Positions 1-8,797 of a stretch of DNA of 64,000 bases are shown here, piece by piece; positions within the stretch are counted from its first letter, which is position 1; each line of letters begins with the position of its first letter. The notes under the pieces are model-generated. The model had not been told where the DNA came from, ran no database searches, and was given only the letters and a program-made list of their open reading frames with translations. This DNA comes from Hyphomicrobiales bacterium (GTDB lineage Bacteria > Pseudomonadota > Alphaproteobacteria > Rhizobiales > Kaistiaceae): positions 62,001 through 126,000 of the forward strand of contig JAFKKF010000008.1 of the NCBI GenBank assembly GCA_017305635.1, read 5' to 3'. The position numbers and the translations under genes are program-made.

Positions 1-378
1 GTGCAGAACGGCAATGCCATGACCCAGGCCTGGCTGACCGCGCATCCCGCGGGCGGCGACCGGAAGCTTGCCATCTGGTCGTGCTGGGACGAGCCGATGC
101 AGGGCGGCGTCGCCGCGCTCCGCCAGGCCGGCCGCGACGACGTCATCACCGTCTCGATCAACGGCAGCCCGCAGGGCGTCGACCTGGTCAAGAACGGCGA
201 CATGACCGCCACGGTCTGGCAGCCGGCCTTTGCCGAAGGCCAGGCCGTGTTCCAGGCCATCCTCGACTCGATCGCCGCCGGCAAGGACTGGAAGCCGAAG
301 GTTATCGAGATCCCGGGCATCGTCGTCACCAAGGACAACGTGGACAAGTTCCTCGCTGAACATCCGAGTGGTGAATAA
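1..378 (+). CDS. Sugar ABC transporter substrate-binding protein, C-terminal part (gene cut by window start)
   Basis: This is the last 125 residues of a periplasmic sugar-binding protein of the RbsB-like type-1 fold (Peripla_BP_4). The GTG at base 1 is in frame but is almost certainly internal, because the signal peptide and first lobe are missing. The visible part carries LAIWSCWDEP, the INGSPQGVDLVKNG stretch and a C-terminal VTKDNVDKFLAEHP. These match, nearly residue for residue, the C-terminus of the complete binding protein at 11960-12901 (LAIWGCWDDP and VTKDTVEAFLTEHPDA), so the two are paralogues. The ATPase gene starts inside its last codons, so it is the first visible gene of operon A. 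Ligand unknown; a sugar or polyol is expected from the family. Confidence 0.9.
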   Translation: MQNGNAMTQAWLTAHPAGGDRKLAIWSCWDEPMQGGVAALRQAGRDDVITVSINGSPQGVDLVKNGDMTATVWQPAFAEGQAVFQAILDSIAAGKDWKPKVIEIPGIVVTKDNVDKFLAEHPSGE

Positions 379-1951
379 CACTGCCGAAATCGGCCCCGGC
401 GCTTCCGCTGCGACGCGGGTGCCGGGGCACTGGATCGAGATACGCGGCCTCGCCAAGCATTTCGCCGGCGAGGTCGCGCTCGACCATGTCGATCTCGACA
501 TCATGCGCGGCGAGGTCCACGGCCTCGTCGGCGCCAACGGCGCCGGCAAGTCGACGCTGATCCGCTGCCTCGCCGGCGTCACCGTCGCCGATGCCGGGCG
601 CATCACCATCGGCGGCGAGGAATACCGCCAGGGCTCGCCCCAGGCGGCGGAGAAGGCGGGCCTCGCCTTCATCCACCAGGAGCTCAATCTCGTGCCGCAT
701 TTCAGCGCGCTCGAGAACATGCTGCTCGGCGCCCCGAAGGCGAAGCGCCTTGGCCTCATCGACTGGAAGCGTTCGGGCGCCGGCGCGCGCGCCGCCGCGG
801 AGAAGGTCGGCATAAGGTTCCCGCTCGAGACGAAGGTGAGCGAGCTCGGCATCGGCGAGCGCTGGCTGGTGATGATCGGCAAGGCGCTCGCCCGCGACGC
901 TTCCATGATCGCCATGGACGAGCCGACAGCCTCGCTCTCGGCGGCCGAGACCGAGCACCTCTTCGCCCTCATCCGCGAGCTGGCGAGGAGCGGCGTCGCC
1001 ATCCTCTACGTCTCGCACCGTCTCGACGAGGTTCTCGACCTGTCGGACCGCATCACCGTGCTCCGCGACGGCGAGATCGTCGGGCGGACGCTCCGCGGCA
1101 GCCTCGACAAGAAGGGGCTCATCCGCGCCATCGTCGGCCATGACGTGCAGACGCGGGAGGACCGGAAGCGGGCGGACGTTGCGCGCAGCGGCCTGCCGCT
1201 CTTCTCGGCGCGGAACGTGGCACGCGGCAGCGCGGTCAAGGACGTCAGCTTCGACCTCTGGCGGGGCGAGATCCTCGGCCTCGGCGGGCTGATCGGCGCC
1301 GGCCGTACCGAGACGGCGCGCCTCGCCTTCGGCGTCGACCGGCTGGAGGCCGGGCATTTCGAGCTGGAAGGCGAGCGCCTCGCCATCCGCGGCGAGAGCG
1401 ACGCCATCGCCAGGGGGATCGCGCTGGTGCCGGAGGAGCGGCGCTCGCAGGGGCTGATGCTCGACCAGTCCGTTGCCTTCAACATCACCATCGCCGCGCT
1501 GAAGCCGCTCCGGTCGATCGCGGGGCTGCCCATCGTATCGTCCGGCAAGGTGCGCGCCGAAGCCGGCCGCATGGTCAGGCGCCTCAGCATCAAGACGCCC
1601 GGCGTCGGCGCGCGCATCAGCGGGCTTTCCGGGGGGAACCAGCAGAAGGCGCTGATCGCGCGCTGGCTCGGCCACGGCATGAAGGTGTTGATCGTCGACG
1701 AGCCGTCGCGCGGCGTCGACATCGGCGCGCGCGAGGAGATCCACGACGCCATCCGCGACCTCGCACGCGCCGGCGTCGGGATCATCGTCATATCCTCCGA
1801 CGTGGAGGAGCTGGCGCTGGTCGCCGACCGCGTCGTCGTCCTGCACGAGGGCCGCGTCACCGGCGAGCTGACCGGCGACGACATCACCGAGGCGCGGATC
1901 GTGGAGCTAAGCTATCTCGACCGTGGCGAGCTGGGAGGGGAAGGAACATGA
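368..1951 (+). CDS. Sugar ABC transporter ATP-binding protein (RbsA/MglA type, two nucleotide-binding domains)
   Basis: A 527-residue ATPase with two tandem ABC domains, the usual size for the ribose/galactose family. The first domain has a clear Walker A (GANGAGKST) and a Walker B (MIAMDEPTASL). The second has the degenerate loop GLIGAGRTE, then the signature LSGGNQQK and Walker B VDEPSRGVDIG. Only one site is therefore expected to be fully catalytic, as is usual in this family. Two consecutive GTG codons at 368 and 371 are possible starts; both overlap the end of the upstream binding-protein gene, implying translational coupling. The stop overlaps the permease start (ATGA). It should energise import of the same sugar bound by the upstream protein. 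Confidence 0.93.
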   Translation: MVNNTAEIGPGASAATRVPGHWIEIRGLAKHFAGEVALDHVDLDIMRGEVHGLVGANGAGKSTLIRCLAGVTVADAGRITIGGEEYRQGSPQAAEKAGLAFIHQELNLVPHFSALENMLLGAPKAKRLGLIDWKRSGAGARAAAEKVGIRFPLETKVSELGIGERWLVMIGKALARDASMIAMDEPTASLSAAETEHLFALIRELARSGVAILYVSHRLDEVLDLSDRITVLRDGEIVGRTLRGSLDKKGLIRAIVGHDVQTREDRKRADVARSGLPLFSARNVARGSAVKDVSFDLWRGEILGLGGLIGAGRTETARLAFGVDRLEAGHFELEGERLAIRGESDAIARGIALVPEERRSQGLMLDQSVAFNITIAALKPLRSIAGLPIVSSGKVRAEAGRMVRRLSIKTPGVGARISGLSGGNQQKALIARWLGHGMKVLIVDEPSRGVDIGAREEIHDAIRDLARAGVGIIVISSDVEELALVADRVVVLHEGRVTGELTGDDITEARIVELSYLDRGELGGEGT

Positions 1952-2961
1952 CCAATGTGACAGCCGCGACGGCGGAGCGCGCGCCGGACCGCTCGGCTGC
2001 GCGGCGGCGGCGCGCCATCCTCATCTTCGTCTCGCGCTACGCCACCTTCATCGGCCTGCTCGCCATGATCTTCTTCTTCTCGATCAACGCGCCGGACACG
2101 TTCTTCTCGCGCGCCAACTTCATCAACATCCTGAGCCAGGCCTCGCTGACCGCGATCATCGCGGCGGGGCTGACCTATACGCTGGTCGTCGGCGAGTTCG
2201 ACCTTTCGATCGGCTACGTCGCGAGCTTCGTCGGGCTGATGGTGGCGGGGTTCCTCGCCAAGGCCGGCCTGCCGATCCCCGTGGCGATAGGCCTCGCGCT
2301 TCTCATCGGCATCGGTCTCGGCCTCGTCAACGGAACGCTGGTGACGAAGGTCAGGATCAACGCGGTGATCGCGACCCTCGGTGTCGGCACCATGCTGTCC
2401 GGCATCGGCTTCTCCTACTCGGCCTTCCCGATCGCCATGGGCATTCCGCGCGAATTCACCAACATCGCCATCGGCCGGCCGCTCTTCGGCATCCCGAACC
2501 CGGTCTACGTGATGATCGTGGTGCTGGTGGTCCTCTGGATCATCCTCAACAAGACCGAGACCGGCCAGCGCATGCAGGCGGTCGGCAGCAACATCGAGGC
2601 GGCGCGCCTGTCGGGCATCCGCGTCGACCGCATCAAGATGTTCGCCTTCGCAGTCGCCGGCTTCTGCGCGGCGCTGACCGGCGTGCTGCTCACCTCTCTC
2701 CTCGGCAGCGGCACGCTCGGCGCCGCCGACGGCTACCTGCTTGACGCCTTCGCCGCCGTCTTTCTCGGCTCGGCGACGCTGCGCGAGGGCCAGTTCCACA
2801 TCCTCGGCACGCTGGTCGGAGTCCTCGTCCTGGCGGTCGGCTTCAACGGGCTCTCGATCTTCGGCGCCCCGACCTATTTCCAGCCGATCTTCAAGGGCGG
2901 CGTCCTGGTGCTTGCGGTCGGCCTGTCCACCCTCGCCCGCCGTTACGCCGCGAGCGGATAG
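1948..2961 (+). CDS. Sugar ABC transporter permease (RbsC/BPD_transp_2 family)
   Basis: A 337-residue inner-membrane permease. It has many hydrophobic segments and the family's characteristic VGEFDLSIGYVAS loop, followed by NGTLVTKVRINAVIATLG and, near the end, FLGSATLREGQFHILGTL. The ATG overlaps the ATPase stop by four bases. It is strongly similar to the permease at 14491-15486 (same VGE-DLSIG and LGSATLR-G-FHILGTLVG blocks). Operons A and C are therefore duplicated transporters of one type. The gene ends 13 bases before the end of the convergent operon B. Confidence 0.93.
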   Translation: MTNVTAATAERAPDRSAARRRRAILIFVSRYATFIGLLAMIFFFSINAPDTFFSRANFINILSQASLTAIIAAGLTYTLVVGEFDLSIGYVASFVGLMVAGFLAKAGLPIPVAIGLALLIGIGLGLVNGTLVTKVRINAVIATLGVGTMLSGIGFSYSAFPIAMGIPREFTNIAIGRPLFGIPNPVYVMIVVLVVLWIILNKTETGQRMQAVGSNIEAARLSGIRVDRIKMFAFAVAGFCAALTGVLLTSLLGSGTLGAADGYLLDAFAAVFLGSATLREGQFHILGTLVGVLVLAVGFNGLSIFGAPTYFQPIFKGGVLVLAVGLSTLARRYAASG

Positions 2962-2974
2962 CGCCGGCGCGCGG

Positions 2975-4471
2975 TCAGTGCACCGCCGCGTACATGATCC
3001 GCTGCTCGGTCGCCTCGGCGATCGTCATCTCCTCGACCACGCGCCCCTGGCGGGCGATGAGGATGCGGTCGGAGAGGGCGAGGATCTCGGGCAGGTAGGA
3101 CGAGATCATGACCACGGCGATGCCCTGGTCGGCGAGCTCGTTGATGAAGTTGTGGATCTCGACGATGGTGCCGACGTCGACGCCGCGCGTCGGTTCGTCG
3201 AAGATGACCAGCTTCGGCTTCTGCACCAGCGCCTTGGCGACGACCACCTTCTGCTGGTTGCCGCCCGACAGCTCGATCACCCGCGCGTTCGGATTGATGG
3301 CGCGCACGCCGAGCTTGGCGGACCATTCCTTCGCCAGCTCCCGCGCCTCGGTCATCGAGACGATGGAAAGCGGATTGTAGCCCTTGGCGAGCCGGCCCAC
3401 CTGGATGTTGCCGGCGATCGACATGGTCTCGAAGAAACCTTCGACCTTGCGATCCTCGGTGACGTAGACGATGCCGTCGAGCACCGCCGGGCGCGGCGTG
3501 CGGTAGCGCACCGGCCTGCCGTTCAGGCGGATGCTGCCGCCATGGAAGAAGTCACGCTTGAGGACGCCGGCGACGATCTTCATCGTCTCGGTGCGGCCGG
3601 CGCCGACCAGGCCGAAGAGCCCGGTCACCTGGCCCGAATAGACCGAGAAGGACGTGTTGCGCACGGTATTGCCCATCGAGACGTTCTCGATGGCGAGCAC
3701 CTTCTCGCCATAGGGCCGCGGAACGCGCGTGCCGGTCTTGCCGTAGAGCTCGCCGGAGAGCGTGCGGCCGACCATCGCCTGGATGATGCGCTCGCGATTG
3801 AAGTTCTGGGTCTTGTCGGTGACCACCAGCTCGCCGTCGCGGAGCACCGTGATGCGGTCGGACAGCATCAACGCCTCCTCCAGCGCGTGGCTGATGAAGA
3901 CGATGGTCATGCCCTGCTCCTTGAGGCGCCGGGCGAGGTTGAAGAAGTGGAACTTCTCCTCCGGCGTGAGCGTCGCGGTGGGCTCGTCGAAAATGATCAG
4001 GCGCGCATGATGGTGCACGGCGCGCGCGATCTCGACCATCTGCTTCTTGCCGGCGCCGAGCGCCGAGACCTGCGCCATCGGGTCGACGTAGAAATTGAGC
4101 GAGAGCAGGAAGCGCTGCGCCTGGATGTAGAGGCTGCGCAGGCGGTTGAAGAACTTCTCGTCGCCGAGATAGATATTCTGCGCCACCGTCATGGAGGGGA
4201 CGAGGTTGGTCTCCTGGAAGACCATGGCGATGCCCGAGGCGAGCGCCTCCGCGGGCGAGGCGAGCTTCACCGGCTTGCCGTCGAGCAGCATCTCGCCGGC
4301 GGTGAGCGGATAGACGCCGGCGAGGATCTTCGTCAGCGTCGACTTGCCTGCGCCGTTCTCGCCAACGATGGCGTGGATCTCGCCCTTCTCCAGCGTCAGG
4401 TCGACGTTCTTGAAGGCCGGGACGCCGCGGAATTCCTTGGTCGCCTGGCGGAGTTCGATGAAGGCGCTCAT
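2975..4471 (-). CDS. Sugar ABC transporter ATP-binding protein of operon B
   Basis: A 498-residue ATPase with two nucleotide-binding domains and the last gene of operon B. The N-terminal domain has Walker A GENGAGKST, an LGAGKKQMVEIARA signature region and IFDEPTATLTPEE. The C-terminal domain has GLVGAGRTETM in place of a canonical P-loop, then LSGGNQQKVVVAKAL and FDEPTRGVDVG. Its start overlaps the stop of the propeller gene by four bases (ATGA), so it is co-translated. It is more distant from the operon A and C ATPases than those are from each other. By position it serves the two permeases at 5592-7712 and 8798-9823. Confidence 0.92.
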   Translation of the reverse strand: MSAFIELRQATKEFRGVPAFKNVDLTLEKGEIHAIVGENGAGKSTLTKILAGVYPLTAGEMLLDGKPVKLASPAEALASGIAMVFQETNLVPSMTVAQNIYLGDEKFFNRLRSLYIQAQRFLLSLNFYVDPMAQVSALGAGKKQMVEIARAVHHHARLIIFDEPTATLTPEEKFHFFNLARRLKEQGMTIVFISHALEEALMLSDRITVLRDGELVVTDKTQNFNRERIIQAMVGRTLSGELYGKTGTRVPRPYGEKVLAIENVSMGNTVRNTSFSVYSGQVTGLFGLVGAGRTETMKIVAGVLKRDFFHGGSIRLNGRPVRYRTPRPAVLDGIVYVTEDRKVEGFFETMSIAGNIQVGRLAKGYNPLSIVSMTEARELAKEWSAKLGVRAINPNARVIELSGGNQQKVVVAKALVQKPKLVIFDEPTRGVDVGTIVEIHNFINELADQGIAVVMISSYLPEILALSDRILIARQGRVVEEMTIAEATEQRIMYAAVH

Positions 4472-5595
4472 GCCGCGCCTCCCGCGAGGCGCGAAGCCTT
4501 CAGGGCGACGATGACGCCGGAGCCCCGCGCCGCCACGAAGAGGGTGCCGTCGCGCTCGGCGATCGCGGTGACGCCATGGACCCTGCCATCGGCGCGGCTA
4601 TGGCTGCTCCCGAGCGGGTGCATGCGGGAATCGCAGCGCGCGACGAGGCCGTAGGACCAGCTCGGCGACCATGGCTTCAGCATGTTGAGCTTCTTGCGCG
4701 CCCCGCCCTGGATGGGCTCGAGGAAGCTGCGTCCGCTCCGGAGCGCCGGCGCGATCCAGTAGGCGGGGTCGATGGTCGCCATCATCTCGTTGCGATAGGT
4801 GTCCTCGGTCAGCACGAATTCGACCAGGGCGTTGCGCGGCGCGAAAAGGGAGAGCCAGAAGCCGCCGCCGGATGCGGGCAGGATGCGGCCCGGATAGGCG
4901 GGAAGGTCCTCGAGCAGCGCGCGCGGCGGCGCATCGGGACCGGCAAAGGCGACGACGCGATGGCGCCATGCCTCTGCGACGAGGATGTCGCTGCCGGAAA
5001 TGGCGAGCCCGGCGGGGAAGGCGAGGCCCTGGCCGATGCGGGTCGCCGTTCCGGAAGCAAGACCGATGCGCCAGACGCTGCCCGACGCGCCCTTCGCCAT
5101 GAGGTCGCGCTTCCAGTCGGCGGACTTCGCCCGGTCCGAGCCATTGGCGACGACCAGCGTGTCGGGGCCGGCAAAGGCGATCGCGGTGACGCAGGTCAGC
5201 TTCGTCCCGTCGGCTTGCGTGATCTTCCGGCCGTCGTGCTTGCCGCCGAGGACGGTGATCCCGCCCCCGTCGAGGCCGATGGCGAGCGCATCGGCGCCGT
5301 CGGAAGCAATGGCCGAGATCGGGCCGGCGAGCGTCCGGCGCCCGGCAACGGCGAGGCCGGGCGTGGCACGCGTCGGATCGGCGCGCAGCTCCAGCGTGAG
5401 CAGCTCGGCGCCGGTCGAGCAGGCGAGCCCGCCGGCGGTCGCGACCAGATTGTCGGCATCGGGCAGCGTCAGCGCGATCGCCGCATCGTCCAGCGCCGTG
5501 TTGGGCTTGAGCGGCCCCTCCATCGGCGGGACGGCGCGACGCTCGGTGTCGAAGCCCCGGAAATTGGCATAGGCCCGCTTCAGCGCGGAGATCAT
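4468..5595 (-). CDS. SMP-30/strictosidine synthase-like beta-propeller protein
   Basis: A 375-residue protein. I place the start at the ATG at 5595, which overlaps the upstream stop (ATGA); no good start lies further upstream. It consists of repeated strand-turn blocks typical of six-bladed propellers. Its second half has LPAYPGRILPASGGGFWLSL, equivalent to the LPGYPDNI-SDGNYW region of the neighbouring fusion protein and characteristic of strictosidine synthase/APMAP-like proteins. No signal peptide is evident. Some SMP-30 relatives hydrolyse sugar lactones, which would fit a sugar operon, but substrate and even catalytic activity are unproven. Its closest relative in the window is the propeller half of the adjacent fusion. 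Confidence 0.75.
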   Translation of the reverse strand: MISALKRAYANFRGFDTERRAVPPMEGPLKPNTALDDAAIALTLPDADNLVATAGGLACSTGAELLTLELRADPTRATPGLAVAGRRTLAGPISAIASDGADALAIGLDGGGITVLGGKHDGRKITQADGTKLTCVTAIAFAGPDTLVVANGSDRAKSADWKRDLMAKGASGSVWRIGLASGTATRIGQGLAFPAGLAISGSDILVAEAWRHRVVAFAGPDAPPRALLEDLPAYPGRILPASGGGFWLSLFAPRNALVEFVLTEDTYRNEMMATIDPAYWIAPALRSGRSFLEPIQGGARKKLNMLKPWSPSWSYGLVARCDSRMHPLGSSHSRADGRVHGVTAIAERDGTLFVAARGSGVIVALKASRLAGGAA

Positions 5596-7712
5596 GTCGC
5601 CGGTCCCCAATAGTCGTCCTGCCCGCACCAGTTGGGATCGGCGCCGGGGATGCGGTAGCGGCCGATGCGGTTGTTGGAGACGCCGCCGAGATAGAGCCAG
5701 CCGCGATGCTCGCGCATCGAGGTGATCATCGGGTGGTTCTCGCCGCCGAGATCCCAGAGGCTCTCGAGGATCTCGCCCTTGTCGTTGAACTTCACCACGC
5801 AGCCGGTGTTGATGTTCGGATAGAGCCACTGGTCGGGCGCGACGCGGCGGGCCATGCGGCGGCGGAAGCCGGGCATGCGCATGGCGAGGTCGAGGGCCGG
5901 CGTGCGCATGCCGAGAAGCGCCATCCAGTAGTTGCCGTCCGAGGCGCGGTTGATGTTGTCCGGGTAGCCGGGCAGGTCGGAGATGACGCGCTCCGTCTTG
6001 CCCTTCTTCGGGCCGTCGAACCAGTAGCGGAGGATCGAGCATGTCCAGCTCTCCGCGAAGAGGAAGGACTGGCCGTCGCGGCACATGCAGACGCCGTTGG
6101 CGAAGATGATCTTCGGGATGTCGGTGTGGGTATAGTTGCGCTTCGGGTCGTAGACGATCATGCGCCCGCTCGGGCGGCTCTCCAGCGCGTCGGTCGCCCA
6201 GTCCTCCTGCTCGTAGCGGATGGTCGCCTCGGAGAAGAAGACGCGGCCGTCCGGCGCGATGTCGAGGTCGTCGGCGAGGCGAAGGCGCGAGTCGTCGACC
6301 ACCGACATCCAGCTGCGGTTGGTCTCGTCGGTGAGCTTGGTGACCGTCTTGTCGGGGGCGACCTGGTAGAGGCCCATGCCGCCGATGCAGACGAGCAGGT
6401 TGCCGGCGCGGTCGAAGGCCATGCCGAGGGGATGGCCGCCGATATGGGCGAAGATCTCGCTCCGCTTGTGGTCGGGGCCGAAGAAGCGGACGATGTCGCC
6501 GAGGCGCGTGCCGCAATAGAGGTTGTCGTCGCGGTCGAGGATGACGTCCTCGGGCCCTTCGATCTCGCCGAGGCCGATGATCTCGACATTGCGCAGCTTG
6601 TCGTTGAGCGCATAGGGCGAGCCCGGCGCCGTGGTGTCGGGCGCCGGCGGCAGCGTCAGGTAGGCGGGCGAGACATAGACCTTGGCGAGCAGCCGGTTGC
6701 GGTGCTTCAGCCAGCGCATGTCGATGAAGACGGCAAGGAGCAGCACCACGCCGAGGATGGTCGAGGTGATCGGCCCGCTCACGCCGAGATTGACGAGGCT
6801 GTTGGTGAGGAGGAGGACGAGCACCGCGCCCATGACCGCCTTGGCGACGGAGCCGCGCCCGCCGCCGATCGAATTGCCGCCGAGGACGGCGGCGGTCAGT
6901 GCCGAGACCTCGAGGCCGACGCCGGTATCGGCGCCGGTCGAGCCGAGGCGGGCGGCGAAGAGGAAGCCGGCGATGGAGCAGAGCAGCCCCGACCAGACAT
7001 AGGCGAAGAAGACGGTGCGCCGCACCTTGATGCCGGCATTGTGGGCCGAGCGCCGGGCGCCGCCGACGGCCGTCAGCCGCCAGCCCGGCCGCATGCGCGA
7101 GAGGACGACGTGCCAGACGATGGCGATGATCGCGGCGACGAGGAGCGAGAAGGGGATGCCGAGGACGTCGCCCTCGCCGATGAAGAAGAGGAGGTCGGAA
7201 TCCGGGAAGCCGGAAATGATCGCCGTCGACATGCTGAGGAACAGGATGTCGTAGATCGAGCGGAAGATGATGAGCGTGACCAGCGTCGTCAGGAAGGCGC
7301 GCAGGCGCAGGTAGCCGACGAGGTAGCCGTTGATCGCGCCGCAGACGGCGCCGAGGGCCAGCGTGACGAGGATGACCAGCGGCGTCGGCCAGGCCTCGAC
7401 ATTGGTGCCGATCAGCGAGACGAGCACCGAGAGCGTGAAGATCGAGGCGACGGAAAGGTCGATGCCGCCCGACATCATCACGATCGAGAGGCCGAGGACG
7501 ATGAGGCCGAACTCGGCGACCTGCCGGCCGAAATCGGCAAGGCTCGAGGCTGAGAAGAAATCGGGGATCAGCGTCCCGAACACGATGATCGCGACGATCA
7601 GCGCGAAGAAGGGAACGACGTTGTCGATCCAGCGCTTGGTGAGAAGCTCCCCGAGCAGGTGCTCGGGGAGATACTTGTAGCGCAGCCGGGTAAGGGTCTC
7701 ACTGGCAGCCAT
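5592..7712 (-). CDS. ABC sugar permease fused to a C-terminal strictosidine synthase-like beta-propeller
   Basis: A 706-residue, apparently intact fusion. Residues about 25-340 are an RbsC-type permease, with hydrophobic segments, a MMSGGIDLSVAS loop and VLGGNSIGGGRGS. A proline-rich linker (about 345-370) leads into a propeller spanning about 375-706. That part has IEGPEDVILDRDDNLYCGT, a RYWFDGPKKGKTE block and LPGYPDNINRASDGNYW, hallmarks of the strictosidine synthase/APMAP group. The permease part alone matches the usual permease length, so the propeller is an addition rather than a missed stop. Topology decides whether the propeller faces the cytoplasm or periplasm, and I cannot settle this by eye. 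It lies between the binding-protein gene (36 bases upstream) and the stand-alone propeller gene (ATGA overlap). Confidence 0.88.
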   Translation of the reverse strand: MAASETLTRLRYKYLPEHLLGELLTKRWIDNVVPFFALIVAIIVFGTLIPDFFSASSLADFGRQVAEFGLIVLGLSIVMMSGGIDLSVASIFTLSVLVSLIGTNVEAWPTPLVILVTLALGAVCGAINGYLVGYLRLRAFLTTLVTLIIFRSIYDILFLSMSTAIISGFPDSDLLFFIGEGDVLGIPFSLLVAAIIAIVWHVVLSRMRPGWRLTAVGGARRSAHNAGIKVRRTVFFAYVWSGLLCSIAGFLFAARLGSTGADTGVGLEVSALTAAVLGGNSIGGGRGSVAKAVMGAVLVLLLTNSLVNLGVSGPITSTILGVVLLLAVFIDMRWLKHRNRLLAKVYVSPAYLTLPPAPDTTAPGSPYALNDKLRNVEIIGLGEIEGPEDVILDRDDNLYCGTRLGDIVRFFGPDHKRSEIFAHIGGHPLGMAFDRAGNLLVCIGGMGLYQVAPDKTVTKLTDETNRSWMSVVDDSRLRLADDLDIAPDGRVFFSEATIRYEQEDWATDALESRPSGRMIVYDPKRNYTHTDIPKIIFANGVCMCRDGQSFLFAESWTCSILRYWFDGPKKGKTERVISDLPGYPDNINRASDGNYWMALLGMRTPALDLAMRMPGFRRRMARRVAPDQWLYPNINTGCVVKFNDKGEILESLWDLGGENHPMITSMREHRGWLYLGGVSNNRIGRYRIPGADPNWCGQDDYWGPAT

Positions 7713-7748
7713 GGTCGTGTCGCCGATCCCGGTCCTGCGTCTTCGGAG

Positions 7749-8759
7749 CTACTTGAGCTGGTCCAGGGTCCAGCAGTTGCGCGACGAGATCGTCTCCTTG
7801 GTCTGCAGCGTCAGCGGCGTGAAATAGGTCGACTGGATCTCGCCTGCCTTCGCCGGCGACAGGAGAAGCTGCACGATCGCCTGGTTGAGCGAGTCGCCCT
7901 GGAGCGGCACGTCGTAGCTGACGATCAGGTCGAGAAGGCCCTTCTCGATGTTGTCGCAGCCGGTCTTGCTGCCGCCGCCGGAGGTCACGATGTAGACTTG
8001 GTCGGACTTGCCGGCCGCCTGCACCGCCGCGCCAGCGCCGACGTCCTGGTTGTCCCAGTTGCCGACGATGCCGCAGAGGTCCGGATGCTGCTGGAGCACG
8101 GTCTCGGTGATGGCGCGCGCCTTGGCCGGGTCATAGGTCGCGGCCTGGTCGGCGACGATCTTGATCGCCGGGTCGGCGCCAAAGATCTTGTAGTAGGCGT
8201 AGAGCTCGTAGAGGTTCGAGGCGGCGGTCGGCTGGCCCTCGAGGATGGCGACCTTGCCCGACGTGCCTGATCCCGTGCCGCACTTCTTGACGAGCGCGTC
8301 CGCCTCGATGAGGCCGACCTTCACCCAGTCGGCGCCGACGTAGTAGTCGGTCGGATTGGTGGTCTCGAGATTGACCTGCAGCACCTTGATGCCGGCCTGC
8401 ACCATGCGCTGCTCGAGGCGGGCATAGGACTGCAGGTCGGGATTGTGGATGATGGCGAGGTCGGGCTTCTCCGCGATGATCGCGGTGATGGCGCGCGTCC
8501 CCGCATCGGTGCTCCAGTTCGGATCGCGGATCTCGAACGAATAGCCGAGGTCGGCGGCCTGCTTCTTCATGATCGCCGCCCAGCCCTCGGTCAGGTCGAA
8601 GCCCATGGCGAGCGGCACGAAGACGACCTTCTTGCCCTTGAGGCCGTTGTAGTAGGGGTCGAGCTTGACGTGGTTGTCGAGGCCCTTGTCCTCTGCATGG
8701 GCCGCTGTGGCCAGGAACGCGGCGCCGACGAGTGCCGGCAGAAGCTTCATCAATCTCAT
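7749..8759 (-). CDS. Sugar ABC transporter substrate-binding protein of operon B
   Basis: A periplasmic binding protein of about 336 residues in the Peripla_BP_4 group. The start at 8759 gives a classical signal peptide (MRLMKLLPALVGAAFLATA-AHA) and has a purine-rich GGGAGGGAA just upstream. An ATG 15 bases earlier would add residues before the signal peptide and is less likely. Visible features include LAIIHNPDLQSYA, the ILEGQPTAASNLYE segment and IVGNWDNQDVGAGAAV, in the order expected for the two lobes. It lies between the two permeases of operon B and should define that transporter's ligand, which cannot be named from sequence. Confidence 0.9.
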   Translation of the reverse strand: MRLMKLLPALVGAAFLATAAHAEDKGLDNHVKLDPYYNGLKGKKVVFVPLAMGFDLTEGWAAIMKKQAADLGYSFEIRDPNWSTDAGTRAITAIIAEKPDLAIIHNPDLQSYARLEQRMVQAGIKVLQVNLETTNPTDYYVGADWVKVGLIEADALVKKCGTGSGTSGKVAILEGQPTAASNLYELYAYYKIFGADPAIKIVADQAATYDPAKARAITETVLQQHPDLCGIVGNWDNQDVGAGAAVQAAGKSDQVYIVTSGGGSKTGCDNIEKGLLDLIVSYDVPLQGDSLNQAIVQLLLSPAKAGEIQSTYFTPLTLQTKETISSRNCWTLDQLK

Positions 8760-8797
8760 TGTCTTCCCTCCCATTTCCCTGTTGTCGGTAGTTGGAA

